Shown here one piece after another: positions 33,114 through 43,849 of a DNA stretch of 64,000 bases. The position numbers and the translations under genes are program-made. The notes beneath the pieces were generated by a model. The model was not told the origin of the DNA. It worked only from the letters and a program-made list of their open reading frames with translations, and did not search any database. Source of the DNA: Glebionis coronaria (Eukaryota; Streptophyta; Magnoliopsida; Asterales; Asteraceae); NCBI GenBank assembly GCA_025667525.1, contig CM046878.1:400389275-400453274 (forward strand), written 5' to 3'. The first letter of the stretch is position 1; each line of letters starts with the position of its first letter.

Positions 33114-34369
33114 TGAATAGGTACTTGCTTTGCTACGCCCTCACGCTTTCCAACTTTCATTATTTTGTTTTTGTTGCTAATAAGGCTAAAAGTAGCCAAA
33201 TTTTAAAATTTTTCTTAGTTTTCATAAGTATTTTTAAGACACGAATGTATATTTTCCGTTGGGTAGAATAAGAGTTAATTTTTGACTTGATGGGCATTTG
33301 GAGCCATTTACATTCCTTAACCCGCTCAATTCAAGTTTTGCTAGACTTTTATATAGGGAGCTTTAAAACGCAAAAGTCTTAGCTCATTCGGGTTAAGAAC
33401 AAGAACTTTTCGCAAGTTCCTATAATTGATCCTAGAAAGTCACTTATCAAGGGAACTATAAAATGCATTCTCTAAACTTGAAAAAGTCCAAGAAAGTGCA
33501 AGATCCTATAGGTGGCTTGAAAACCCAAAACTTTGATTTGATATAGTCTTAACGAAAGCTAATCCAAATTTGGCCTAATTTTGACTTGCATGGCTAAGTA
33601 TTCACGAGTCTCTTTAATTAGAGGTCTTTATATAGTGAAGAACGAGAAATGATAGAGTTAGACAAGTGATCATGCTAAACGTAGAACATGAAAGTGTTCT
33701 TTTAAAAACTCATATGTTTTTAATTGTGGCTTTTTCTTCCCATAAGATCAATGCATTAGGAATAAATCATAATTGCAATAAGTAAGGTCGTACGATTTGA
33801 AAGGTTACTTATCCTCTAGCACAAGATCATTTAAAAGTTGCTCGGGGTTGAATAGAGTTCATAGCCAAGGCATAACTTATTGAAGCGGGACGCGAAGATT
33901 GGCGATTATCCAAAAAGGCCCTAACAAGGCATGAGGAGCTCTATTTTTTGCTAAAGATCCAAAGATGATGTGAAGTATCATTATTCCTAAATCAAAGGAT
34001 CGAGACACACGACGAAAAGCAATTACTCCCCTAAAGATCATGGAGAAAGTCTATCCAAAAAGACCCTTACAAGGTATGAGGATAAATATATCCAAGTCCG
34101 AAAAGGAGGCGGATCGTTGTAATATCAAAATCCAAAGTAAAGATTGAAGAACAATGATGAAGTCGTGGTCCAAATATGAAGAATCTCTCAAAAACATCAA
34201 GTGAAGAAATTCCAATATGTGAAGAGAAGACCATAATTTCAAGAAAGTCTTCCCAAGATTTGAAGTATGAAGTACATGCCAAATATCGGTCCGATAAAGG
34301 TCTCAAATCGTGAAACGAGTTATGCCAAGATATGAACTTAAGGAGATACACGAGAAGCCGTTTTAAAAG

Positions 34370-34827
34370 TGTTGGAAATACGTTTTTCCCAATAAAGTCT
34401 CGGTCACATCTTAGTTAGCATAGATCACGAGATATAGACTATTTAGAACTTTGTCTCTTGGAGCGACCTCCCTTAGGGGGAGATTGTTAGAAATACGTTT
34501 TTACGTATTTATGAAGGATCGGTCGCTCCAACGATAATTATGTAATGGGCTCGTGATCCATGTAGTTAATGTATAGTCCATATAGCCCACATGTAGGGTG
34601 GGCTATATATATCCCCTCCTAGCATGTTAGGAGGGGTTGTTGGTTGTTCATTTACACACTTTAATCATTCCATCTTTATTTTCTCTCTCTAACTTTCTCC
34701 CTTCTCTCCTTTCTCTCTCTACTCCTTTATCCCCTTTCTTCATCTTCTTTATATATATCCTTTAATCAACCAACTTAATCCATCAAATCAATCACATAGA
34801 ATAGGCCAATAATCACGTAGACCTTCA
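34370..34827 (+). repeat. 5' LTR of element H
   Basis: Contains a second copy of the purine tract plus LTR start (34473-34490), so the LTR carries an LTR-like start inside itself. TATATATAT at 34604 is the likely TATA box, followed by a CT-rich stretch (34675-34750) typical of plant 5' untranslated DNA. Confidence 0.92.
34604..34612 (+). promoter_or_regulatory. TATA box in LTR of H
   Basis: TATATATAT following GGGTGGGC; copy in the 3' LTR at 43142-43150. Confidence 0.5.
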
Positions 34828-34829
34828 AT

Positions 34830-34847
34830 TGGTATCAAGAGCCAAGG
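34830..34847 (+). other. Primer binding site of H (initiator tRNA-Met)
   Basis: TGGTATCAAGAGCCAAGG, two bases after the LTR; the usual TGGTATCAGAGCC with one extra A. Confidence 0.8.
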
Positions 34848-37207
34848 TTTGATTGGTTTATTCTTGCTTTTATTTCTTTTTGATTTTGGTGGGTTTTGAT
34901 TTAATCAAGCTTTTATATTAAAAAGTTTGTATTTTTATATATAAAGTTTGTGTTTTTTATGTTTCAAATCATAAAAAGTTTGTATTTTTCATATAAAGTT
35001 TGTGTTTTTATGGTTTAAATCATAAAAAGTTTGTATTTTTTATTGTTTTTAATCACAAATTTCTATAAAAAGTTTGATTTACTCATTTTATATAAAAATC
35101 ACAAATTTTTTGTTAATCATCAATTTCCATAAATCGTTTGTATTTTTTTATTGTTTTTAATCTATCAATTTTATCAATTTCTAAATTTTTTATCAATTTT
35201 ATCAATTTTTTTTATTGTCAAGTTTTTGTCCAACTATCTTTCTTTATATTTTTTTTATTATTTTATTTTTATTTTTATTTTTATTATCATTTTTATCAGT
35301 TTTCTATCTGGGTTTCTGTCAATTTTTGGTCAACTGTCAATTCTGTCCAAATCTTTCTGTCCAACTCAGTCCCAACAAAACTGTCATTCTAAAAGTTCCG
35401 AATCAAACCACAAGTTCCGGGTGAACAAAAGTTCCGGGTGAACAGAAGTTCCGGGTGAACAAAAGTTCCGGGTGAAAGAAAAGTTCCGGGTGAAAGAAAA
35501 GTTCTGGATGAAAGAAAAGTTCCGGATGAAAGAAACTTCCGAATGAATGACACTTCCGAATGAATGACACTTCCGAATGAATGCCACTTCCGAATGAATA
35601 AAATTCAAACATAACGGGAACCTTTTTTGACTCGACACCAATTTTCGACCAACACTCAACACTTGGACTCAAACCCACTCGACTCGACTCCAAACCCACC
35701 CTCGACCCTCGACTGGCTCACTCATCCTCTCGTTCCCCTCTCGTCTCTCGACTAACTAACAACACATCCAAACTGCTACGACTCGACTCCAACACGACCC
35801 TCGTCACACCATCGTTCAAAACCTCACAACCTCACCCAAACACAAAACACACTGACCCAACTCAACCCCGACTATCAATCTCGACCCTCACAACAATCTT
35901 GAGCCTCATACAAACACTCGACTCCCTAACCAGCCTAACACTACACCTTTTGACTCAAAACCTTTCGACAGACTCCCTCACACACCCTCGGACACACACC
36001 CACAAACAATTTTAATCCCATCGTCACAGACTCATCTTTCAATCTACTAGACTTAAAACCCATTTTTGTTTCGAAATAAAATAAAGATTTACAACTTGCT
36101 AAAATCACAACCTTGACCCATTTTGTTTCGGTTTGAAAGTTGTCTCAAAACAAAAGGACTCTATCCTTTTTTATCAAACGTCATAAACGACTCAACAACT
36201 CTCCACAACTCTCTCGACTCACACCAACACCCTCACAAACCGACACCTACACTCATCTCTCATCTCACACCCACTGGACTCACCGAAACCCTCAACAAAA
36301 ACTCGATCAAAACCAACATGCAATAGAATGACTCGACAGATGAGAGAGACCATGATTAAACGCAAACAATAGAAAACCTACCCGAGACCCCCCTTTAAGG
36401 ATCTTGAAGATCTTCTTCACGTCTGGTGATAGAGCTTGTTATTTGCGATCAAGTTAATTCGGTGTGATTGAGAGTAGATAAGAGAGAAACTAGGGTTGAG
36501 GAGAGACAGAAAGACTTGATCTGTGTTTGTTTGTTTTTAGGAGAGAGCGTTTAAGAGAAGAAGAGAATGGGACGGAGGTTTTGAGGTATATGAGAGAGAG
36601 ATTGTGTTTGATCATTTTGAGGTGGGTACACTTTTGAGAGTTATTAAAAGTCAAGATATATCAGACGGAGAAACCAAGGGACTTTAAAGATTTAGGCCAC
36701 GTTTCGTTTCAATTGGATACACGTGTATCACTAAATGCCGCATAATTTTTTCAAAGTTGCCTTAATTGAAAAGATTTTTTTTAAATCGTTTCTTATATCA
36801 GATTTGTTTTATTCGTATTATTTTCCTAATTTTATTTTAGTTAAGTATATTTTGTTAAACGTTTAGTTAAGTTTTTCTTTAGTTTCATATTTTTATCCTT
36901 TTATATTTTAGAAAGTTTTTTTTAGTTAAGTTATTTTTTTGCAATTTTTTTTTTATTATTTTTTTGAAAACTTTCATTTTTGGATATTAACTTTTATTTT
37001 TTATTTTCTATTTTTGATAATCAATTGATATTTTTATTTTTATTCAAAATTTTATTTTTATGATATTAAGTTATAGTCGTGACAATGTGATTAAGTGCCA
37101 AGGTTTATTTTGCTGACGGATTTTTTTCATCGGGTATTATTATTTGAAATTGACGACGGATTTTTCATCAATCAGTAATTCTTAACGTAATTGTTCATCG
37201 ATTTTCA
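34848..37207 (+). other. Long leader of element H
   Basis: About 2.4 kb. T-rich stretch (34850-35340), a 17-18 base tandem array (35393-35605), a C/A-rich stretch full of ACTCGAC motifs (35630-36340), then a segment (36380-36650) with AACCCTAG and CTCTCTC on the minus strand, reminiscent of a host gene 5' end, and AT-rich DNA to the ORF. Open frames here follow the repeats and are not supported as genes. Confidence 0.6.
35393..35605 (+). repeat. 17-18 base tandem array in leader of H
   Basis: Twelve units of AAGTTCCGGGTGAACAA and its variants. Early units read CCGGGTGAAC, middle ones CCGGGTGAAAG or CCGGATGAAAG, and the last four ACTTCCGAATGAATGAC, so the array changes gradually along its length. 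Confidence 0.85.
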
Positions 37208-39190
37208 ATGGACTCGACACTTAAAGAGGGAGACTTGCATCGAATGCACGACAAAGCTAGAGAAAGTGGTATAAATTCATTTCAAATGCTTCAATATCAT
37301 CTAGTTACTCTTTCATGGCTTCAAGGAGGGAGCGAATTTGTGACAATCTTTGGAAAAGATCGTCATATATTCATCGACTCAATTTTCACCACTTTGACCG
37401 AACTCGCCGAGCAACTCAACCGTGACAACTTTAATCACTCTGCATCGGCTCTTGCATATAAGGCTCTTGTGACACAACTCACGCCTTTCCTCCAATTCAA
37501 TATCATCAAGCCTGAAAGTTCAGTGATTTGCCAATCATTTCTTCGAGATACACATACCGAGCTTCGTGTCTTCCGTGATACAATTTTGAAACTCATGACA
37601 TCAGTCTCGTCTTCGATTTATGAAAGATCTCGACTTCAGCAAAGGTATGATAATGGAGTGCAAGACTCTTCGATGCAAGAGGAAACTGGTCATACGGTTG
37701 ACAACTTGGAGCACAACGATGGCAAGAGCACGGAATCGGACGGTCAACATGATACCAGTGGCACGTCAGGGAATGTTCACGAGATCCTTCTTGATGACGC
37801 CTTACCCGTTTATGACGAAGAGCCTGCAAACATGGTACAATGTAATGTTGTTTATGATGTATATGCTGATGAAATGCCGCATATTGAGCATTCTGAACCT
37901 AATTATGACAAACATGGGATGGAAAAGAGTGATAGCAATACCACTTCTGATTCATCCGATGTCAGTCATAATGGGGGAGAGATTGTTCAGAATGCTAAAC
38001 ATCATGATAATTATCCTATAACTGCTTCATTGACTGCTTCTGATTCCAAGATTAAAGAGCTCGAAACGATCGTAGCTCGGCAATCAAAAGATCTTGAGGA
38101 TGCCAAACTTGAATTTTCTAAGAAAACGGACAAATTTGAAACATATTTTGAAAAACTTGAAAAATCAAATATTGTTCTTGAAAGAAAATTAGATCAAAAA
38201 GTGTTAGATTCTAAAGCTGAAAAGGATAATCTTTTGAAACAAATTCAACTGCTTGAATCTAAGTTGGCATCCCAAGATAACTTGCTCAAAGAAAATGAGA
38301 CTTTAAAGGCCCAAGTACAGGAAAAGGTTTTTGCTATAGCTGCGTTGAAAAACGAGTTAAGGAAAAGTAAAGGACATAGTGTGGACACTAAGCTTGAAAA
38401 ACCATCAATCTTGGGGAAACCGCCTACAAATCAGTTCGTCAGACAACCGATTGTCAGACAACCTACTGCATTTAGATCCGAGCGATCACTATCCTCGAGA
38501 CCGCGGTTTGCCTCCCAAGTTGATTTGGGTCATATTTCTAGAACAGTCACTCCACCAACTAGGCCTAATGTGACTAAATCAGTTTTAGCAAGACCTCATC
38601 ACATGATTGCCCCTAGTTCCTCTAAGAATAGTTCAATGAACACGTCTAGAACTAGTTCAACTGATGTGCGCCATGATTTTGGTCAAAGGGAAGCTATTCA
38701 AAAAACACATGTAAGAGATAGCAATGTCCAACCTAGTCAGATGCCTTCTAGATTACCCAACACTGCTAACCGTAGCATGTCATCTCCTAGGAGCGTCGAT
38801 CAATCATCTAGGAATTACTCGGACATTAAATATGCTACTTGTAAAACATGTAGAAAATGTGTCTTTACGGCAAATCATGACTCCTGTATCAAAAAATTGC
38901 TTAATGAGGTGAACTCCCGTGCTAGACTTAAATCCCAGTGGGTTGCAAAAATCAAACCCATTGGTAAAATGTGGCGCCCCACTAGTAGAACTTTCACTCT
39001 TGTAGGAAACGAGTGCCCTTTAACTAGGATAGTCTCCGATTCTACTAAGACTACTAGGGAGGAAATTGCAAAGGATGATACATCACTTAAGCCTGAACTT
39101 AAGGTTTTCTATAAAAGGAAACGTTTGCCAACTAAGACAAGTGAATCATCCCCTCAGGCCACCTCTGACACAAGAAAAAGAAAACCGTGA
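37208..39190 (+). CDS. Gag-like ORF of element H
   Basis: 660 codons. The N-terminal ~150 residues (LVTLSWLQGGSEFVTIFGK) are mostly helical and not recognised. Residues ~155-280 are acidic and Asp/Ser/His-rich. Residues ~281-388 form a long Leu-zipper-like coiled coil. A Ser/Arg/Pro-rich basic stretch follows. Near 545-560 is a Cys/His cluster (CKTCRKC, then NHDSC), then NEVNSRARLKSQ and ECPLTRI. The last part resembles the segment between gag and protease in copia polyproteins of composite plants (recall, not searched). Likely a particle or RNA-binding protein. A one-base shift near 39165-39185 ends it early; the tail continues in another frame to 39395. Confidence 0.75.
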   Translation: MDSTLKEGDLHRMHDKARESGINSFQMLQYHLVTLSWLQGGSEFVTIFGKDRHIFIDSIFTTLTELAEQLNRDNFNHSASALAYKALVTQLTPFLQFNIIKPESSVICQSFLRDTHTELRVFRDTILKLMTSVSSSIYERSRLQQRYDNGVQDSSMQEETGHTVDNLEHNDGKSTESDGQHDTSGTSGNVHEILLDDALPVYDEEPANMVQCNVVYDVYADEMPHIEHSEPNYDKHGMEKSDSNTTSDSSDVSHNGGEIVQNAKHHDNYPITASLTASDSKIKELETIVARQSKDLEDAKLEFSKKTDKFETYFEKLEKSNIVLERKLDQKVLDSKAEKDNLLKQIQLLESKLASQDNLLKENETLKAQVQEKVFAIAALKNELRKSKGHSVDTKLEKPSILGKPPTNQFVRQPIVRQPTAFRSERSLSSRPRFASQVDLGHISRTVTPPTRPNVTKSVLARPHHMIAPSSSKNSSMNTSRTSSTDVRHDFGQREAIQKTHVRDSNVQPSQMPSRLPNTANRSMSSPRSVDQSSRNYSDIKYATCKTCRKCVFTANHDSCIKKLLNEVNSRARLKSQWVAKIKPIGKMWRPTSRTFTLVGNECPLTRIVSDSTKTTREEIAKDDTSLKPELKVFYKRKRLPTKTSESSPQATSDTRKRKP

Positions 39191-39395
39191 ACCCCCACGT
39201 GCTTCTAAAATAGATATCTCTAACCCATGCAAAAGTATACAAACTCCTAATAAGAATGCAGGTACCAAAGTTGATGTTCCAAAAGAACGAAGCGATCCAA
39301 TCATTGTATACCGTTCAACTAAGGACACTCTTAGAGTTTGGTTGCTGAAGAAGCAGATATCGGAGAAACAAATGTCTCAGGGGATTCATGGTTAA
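39191..39395 (+). pseudogene. Frameshifted tail of the H gag-like ORF
   Basis: In a different frame from the main ORF and with a similar style (PPRASKIDISNPCKSIQ, then RSTKDTLRVWLLKK), a segment that precedes protease in related copia polyproteins by recall. The shift lies in the A-rich run near 39165-39185. Ends at a stop at 39393-39395, after which no protease follows. Confidence 0.55.
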
Positions 39396-39407
39396 GCTGA
39401 ATCAAGG

Positions 39408-40410
39408 ACTTACAGTCACATAACAGACTGTAACTCGATCTCAAAAGACAGGAAAGTTCATCCCGATGATGACTTATCCAAAAAACGAGAAATTCATTTT
39501 TCTCGGGCATGAGCTTATGTTAAAAACATTCCACGTTTTTAAGCTCATGCATAAGGACTTATAGTCACATCACAGACTATAACTCGCTCTTCAAAGAAAG
39601 GAAAGTTTATCGCCGATGGTAAACTTATCCTAACAACGAGAAATTAAGTTTTCTCGGGCATGAGCTTATGTTAAAACATTCCAAGTTTTTAAGCTCATGC
39701 ATAATGGCTCCTCGTTAAATGACAGACGACGACCCGGACTTCAGAGACAGGGAAGTTTATCTACGCAACGATAACTTACCCTATTAACAAGAAATTAAGT
39801 TTTCTTGGACACGAGCTTATCCTAAAACCATTCAAAGGTTTTAAGCTCGTGTATATGGTTTATCATTAAATATCAGATGGTAACCCGTTCTTCATGTAAA
39901 GGAAAGTTTATCGCCGATGATAAACTTATCCTAACAACGAGAAATTAAGTTTTCTTGGGCATGAACTTATATCAAAAAACATTCGAAGTTTTTAAGCTCA
40001 TGCACAATGACTTACAGTTAAATGTCAGACTGTAACTCGAACTTCAAATAAAGGAAAGATTATCTTTTATGATAACTTATCCTCATAACGAGAAATTAAC
40101 ATTTCTCGGTCATGAGCTTGTATTAAAACATTCGAAGTTTTAAGCTCAGAAAGGAAAGTGTATCTTTTAAATAAGAAAACTTTTCCTCATAACGAGAAAT
40201 TAACCTTTCTCGGTCATGAGCTTTCCGTTAAAACAATCAAAGTTTTCAAGCTCATGAAAACGACTTCTAAGTAAATGCCAGCTTAGGACTCGTTCTTCAG
40301 ATAAAAGGAAAGTTTATCGCCGATGATAAACTTATCCTTAACAACGGGAAGTTTACAACTTCTCGGACTTGAGCTTGTTTTGTAAGATATTCAACATCTT
40401 AAGCTCAAGT
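39408..40410 (+). repeat. Tandem array of ~150-base hairpin units in H
   Basis: About seven units (39410, 39559, 39708, 39858, 40010, 40148 partial, 40261). Each can form four hairpins in fixed order: H1 (TTACAGTC/GACTGTAA in unit 1), H2 (AAGTTTATC/GATAAACTT in units 4 and 7), H3 (CGAGAAA/TTTCTCG) and H4 (GCATGAGCTTA/TAAGCTCATGC with an inner stem AAAAAC/GTTTTT). Arms change together between units. A degraded eighth unit is at 40626-40722. No ORF runs through it. Confidence 0.85.
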
Positions 40411-40420
40411 AATTGGTTTT

Positions 40421-40502
40421 CAAAACTTTGAACACAATTTTTCAAGAATTTTTCAAAAGGTTTTTCTAAATCTTTCAAAATTGTGTGTTCAAAAACGTTT
40501 TG
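40421..40502 (+). other. Long imperfect hairpin between array units of H
   Basis: CAAAAC (40421) pairs with GTTTTG (40497-40502), and TTTGAACACAATTTT (40427-40441) pairs with 40477-40493 with a two-base bulge. Lies between units 7 and 8 of the array. Confidence 0.6.
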
Positions 40503-40722
40503 ATAAAATGAGCATGTCTTCTAGAATCGATAATATTTACGAACCTAGAAATGTCATTCAATAATGACACGGGGTTGTAGATAAAGTTCGAGCAAAAGTT
40601 TAAAAGATTTAAAACATGCTCCATATGGTTTGCTATTATTTCAGATAGCAACCCGCTTTTCATAATCAAGTCAAGCATTTCACCGGAAAGCTTTGACTCA
40701 ACAACGGGAATTAATTTTCTCG

Positions 40723-42895
40723 GGGACGTGACGAGGTGACCAACATTCGTGAACTAGAACCATGTGAATCTTTCATATGATGTTCTCCATCATTCAGGTT
40801 CTACCTCGTAAATTGTTAATCTTGTGAATTCATTATCATATATGATCTTTGCACGTGATAAATACCTTACACTTGTGTTTAAAAGGTATTTAATTTACGT
40901 TTCAGCACACCCTCATTAATTTGAGGGGGAGCTTGTGTAATTCATGAAGATAATTGGACTTGCATTTTTCTTCCCAAATTTTCTTAAAATGCTATTAAAT
41001 TAATTGATATTAAAAACATCGATTGGGTTAATATTTTTAATATGGGGGAGAAAATGTGATTTAATATGGGATATGATCAATCATAAATGGTTTGACTTAA
41101 CGTGATAGCTCATCCCGACATGTGCAAAATGTTTTCGGATATCGTGGCATATGTTAAGGGGGAGCAAAATGGATTTGCACTTCAAAATGGATTTCATGGT
41201 GACATACACTTACCCAAAACATCTCTATTCACGATGATGAAGATTGTGGTGACATAAGGATAGTAGGATAGGTTAAAGTCCAATGATTCCTCTAGAACCG
41301 GAGGAATCTTCCCAAGGACATTCCATAGCTAGAAATTGTAGTCCTTAGGAAAGATGGAGAAAGATTGTGAGCGTAGCTGAATGCCGACCAAGTACGTAAG
41401 TTAGCACTGGAACAATCACAACAAGGTGCTAGTTATGACGTATTGGTAAGCATTGAAGGGGTTGAAGAATGAAAAAGAATTGTAAAGATAAAGGGTGTAA
41501 AGAAAGAAGCCCTCCTTACAACTTAGGCAGAAACCGGGTCAATTCATATGCTATTGAGATCATTTTTAATGATTCTTGATATTGAAGAAAGACATCATGG
41601 ACCCAGTGATGCAATGCACAACCCTTCCCAGCTAACTCAAATATCTCTCAAAAGGTATTTGTTTTAATCACACGGAGATCAACACATTATCTATTGATTT
41701 ATTCACTCCGAATAAATTGGTATTGAAAAGGTGGCACTCCTCTCCAGCCTCCGATCACTAAAAAATCCAAAATGCACGATCGAGTCTAGAGTCATTTGAG
41801 ATCATCAAATATCTCATTAGGACACACTTTCATTATTCCTTGCTTATTCACACACTGTGAAAAGTAAGAAAGATATTAAGAGTCCTACGCAAAATCTTCA
41901 TGATCTTGCCTGAACATCCGAGTAATACGAAAGTATTTACAATGAAGATGGAAATCCTTCTTGAGCGAATATCAAAAAGCTCATGGTAGGTGACTTGTGC
42001 GATTCTTTATGAATTAAACTTGTGATAACTGGAAAGCAACAGTGGTTTAATTCTTAAATGAATTTAAACACGTTCCAGGCCTCTACGCAATATCTTAGTG
42101 ATCTTGCCAGAACATTCAGAGTAATACTATTAAGTATTTACAGTGACGAATGGAAATCCTTCTAGTGTTAACATCAAACAGCACTTGGTAGGTAACTTGC
42201 AAGATTCTATATGAATCAAGATAGTGACAACTGGAAAGCAACGATGGTGCGATTCTTAATTGAACTTCACTTGTTCCAGGAACATGAATTGACGGCTTCA
42301 AATCATGCGGATAATATTATCCAAATGATTCACTCTTTACGTTCGGAGTCAGCTTTGGACGGTCGAGTAAAGAGAACGGGTTTACCCGCGAAATCTTGTC
42401 AAGGAGGTTCTTTATTGAAACTACCTGCCACAAGTACGATATTTAATATCGTCCAACGGTCTTCACCGACCGGAGGTAAATTGCTACCGAATTAGAATGA
42501 AATGTTCAAGGCCATTTCATCCGTGTATATTGTTTGTTGCTTTCTGTCTTATGCAGCGTAACAAGAAGGTGGCATTGCGGTGTACAATCCAGAAGAAGTC
42601 GTCACCACATGCTTATACTACATATAATTAGTACTTCAACAAATTCAAGAAAGCCTGAAGGTCAAGTCTTCCGCTGTATCAAACTCTGAAGCTTTCAAGA
42701 ATTTAAAAGTATAAGTATGTGGAACATGAAGTCACGAAGAGGCAAATATCACAAGTGAAGAATGCACAAGGTCAAGGCAAGGAAACATGCTCAAGACTAA
42801 AGTCAAAGATCACATCAAGCATATTCACAAGAACAAGATCGAAGACTCAAGCATAGATGCTAGGTTTAAGATTTTGTAAAAAGATGTGACCTCCC
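40723..42895 (+). other. 3' noncoding part of element H
   Basis: About 2.2 kb without a supported ORF. It includes a purine run (GAGGGGGAG near 40923), a diverged direct repeat of about 190 bases (near 41885 and 42070, both with ATCTTCATGATCTTGCC-like text) and a Lys-rich A-rich end. No copia pol motifs are visible. Confidence 0.6.
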
Positions 42896-42907
42896 TTAGG
42901 GGGAGAT
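42896..42907 (+). other. Polypurine tract of element H
   Basis: TTAGGGGGAGAT directly before the 3' LTR. The same 12 bases recur inside each LTR (34473 and 43011). Confidence 0.75.
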
Positions 42908-43363
42908 TGTTGGAAATACGTTTTTCCCAATAAAGTCCCGGTCACATCTTAGTTAGCATAGATCACGAGATATAGACTGTTTAGAACTTTGTCTCTTGGA
43001 GCGACCTCCCTTAGGGGGAGATTGTTAGAAATACGTTTTTACGTATTTATGAAGGATCGGTCGCTCCAACGATAATTATGTAATGGGCTCGTGATCCATG
43101 TAGTTAATGTATAGTCCATATAGCCCACATGTAGGGTGGGCTATATATATCCCCTCCTAGCATGTTAGGAGGGGTTGTTGGTTGTTCATTTACACACTTT
43201 AATCATTCCATCTTTATTTTCTCTCTCTAACTTTCTCCCTTCTCTCCTTTCTCTCTACTCCTTCATCCCCTTTCTTCATCTTCTTTATATTTATCCTTTA
43301 ATCAACCAACTTAATCCATCAAATCAATCACACAGAAGAGGCCAATAATCACGTAGACCTTCA
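42908..43363 (+). repeat. 3' LTR of element H
   Basis: 456 bases; differs from the 5' LTR by about six substitutions and one two-base gap in the CT-rich run. Followed by the AAAAG target duplication. Confidence 0.92.
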
Positions 43364-43849
43364 AAAAGATTTTGTCCTTCGGCTAACTATCGATTAAATC
43401 GTGCTACTTTGCTTTCGGACTAATAACTACTCAAATAAGTCAATATGAATCACTTGTGATCCATGACAAATAGTTAAAAAATGCTAGTAACCGATTTCTT
43501 TTTATAATAACGAGGATTGCGGGGAGAAAAAGTATTACACAATTTGGACGTATGAGTAGTGTTAGCATTGTGACTTGTACCAACAATGATCTCGTTTTTG
43601 CACTTAGCATGGAATGTATGACAATCAAGGATGACAAAGTTTACTCTAAGGAACATTTGCTTGTTTCTATTCTTTGACCCTAAAGTCACCTTTGTGATGA
43701 AAATCATATGTTATGTCTTTACACATTTTCGTAGTATGTTGCAAGTCTTTTACTCTTCAATAAAGGTTAATAAAATTGAACTTTGGTGATGCTTAGATAC
43801 TTTATTCTAGCATTGCGTGAGGGAACGGCAATGGCTTAGTATGAGGGAG
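43364..43849 (+). other. 3' untranslated part of element D, second section
   Basis: Resumes after H; matches the end of B's 3' untranslated part (ATGAGTAGTGTTAGCATT). Ends in the purine tract GTATGAGGGAG (43839-43849), one G to A away from that of B. Confidence 0.75.

Larger units (their letters stand above)
32684..34369 (+). other. 3' untranslated part of element D, first section
   Basis: Aligns with B after its ORF and, further on, with element G (the block around 34050-34340 matches 59200-59470 in reverse). Post-stop hairpin at 32696-32715; purine tracts at 33046 and 33101 around hairpin 33077-33094. Interrupted by H after AAAAG at 34365-34369. No supported gene. Confidence 0.75.
34370..43363 (+). 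mobile_element. Element H: copia-type non-autonomous element
   Basis: LTRs 34370-34827 and 42908-43363 (458 and 456 bases, TGTTGG...CTTCA). Target duplication AAAAG at 34365-34369 and 43364-43368. Initiator tRNA-Met primer site and purine tract TTAGGGGGAGAT are present. About 9.0 kb. The interior holds a long leader, one gag-like ORF, an array of hairpin repeats and about 2 kb with no ORF. No protease, integrase or reverse transcriptase is visible on either strand. The C-H-C region of the ORF resembles SIRE/TNT-type copia polyproteins as I recall them. The LTRs differ by roughly 1.3%. Confidence 0.92.

Noticed and set aside
32684..34369. Envelope-like ORF after pol in D, as some Athila elements have
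   Set aside because: No ORF of useful length is present and the sequence matches untranslated DNA of B and G.
35384..35699. Two minus-strand ORFs rich in FIRNFSFTRN-type repeats
   Set aside because: They are translations of the 17-18 base tandem array and its flank.
36380..36650. Possible captured host gene 5' end in the leader of H
   Set aside because: AACCCTAG and CT-rich text on the minus strand are suggestive, but no ORF, splice pattern or recognisable protein can be supported.
39408..40722. CRISPR-like array in element H
   Set aside because: Units are ~150 bases, diverged end to end, with no constant repeat and unique spacer pattern; the host is a plant.
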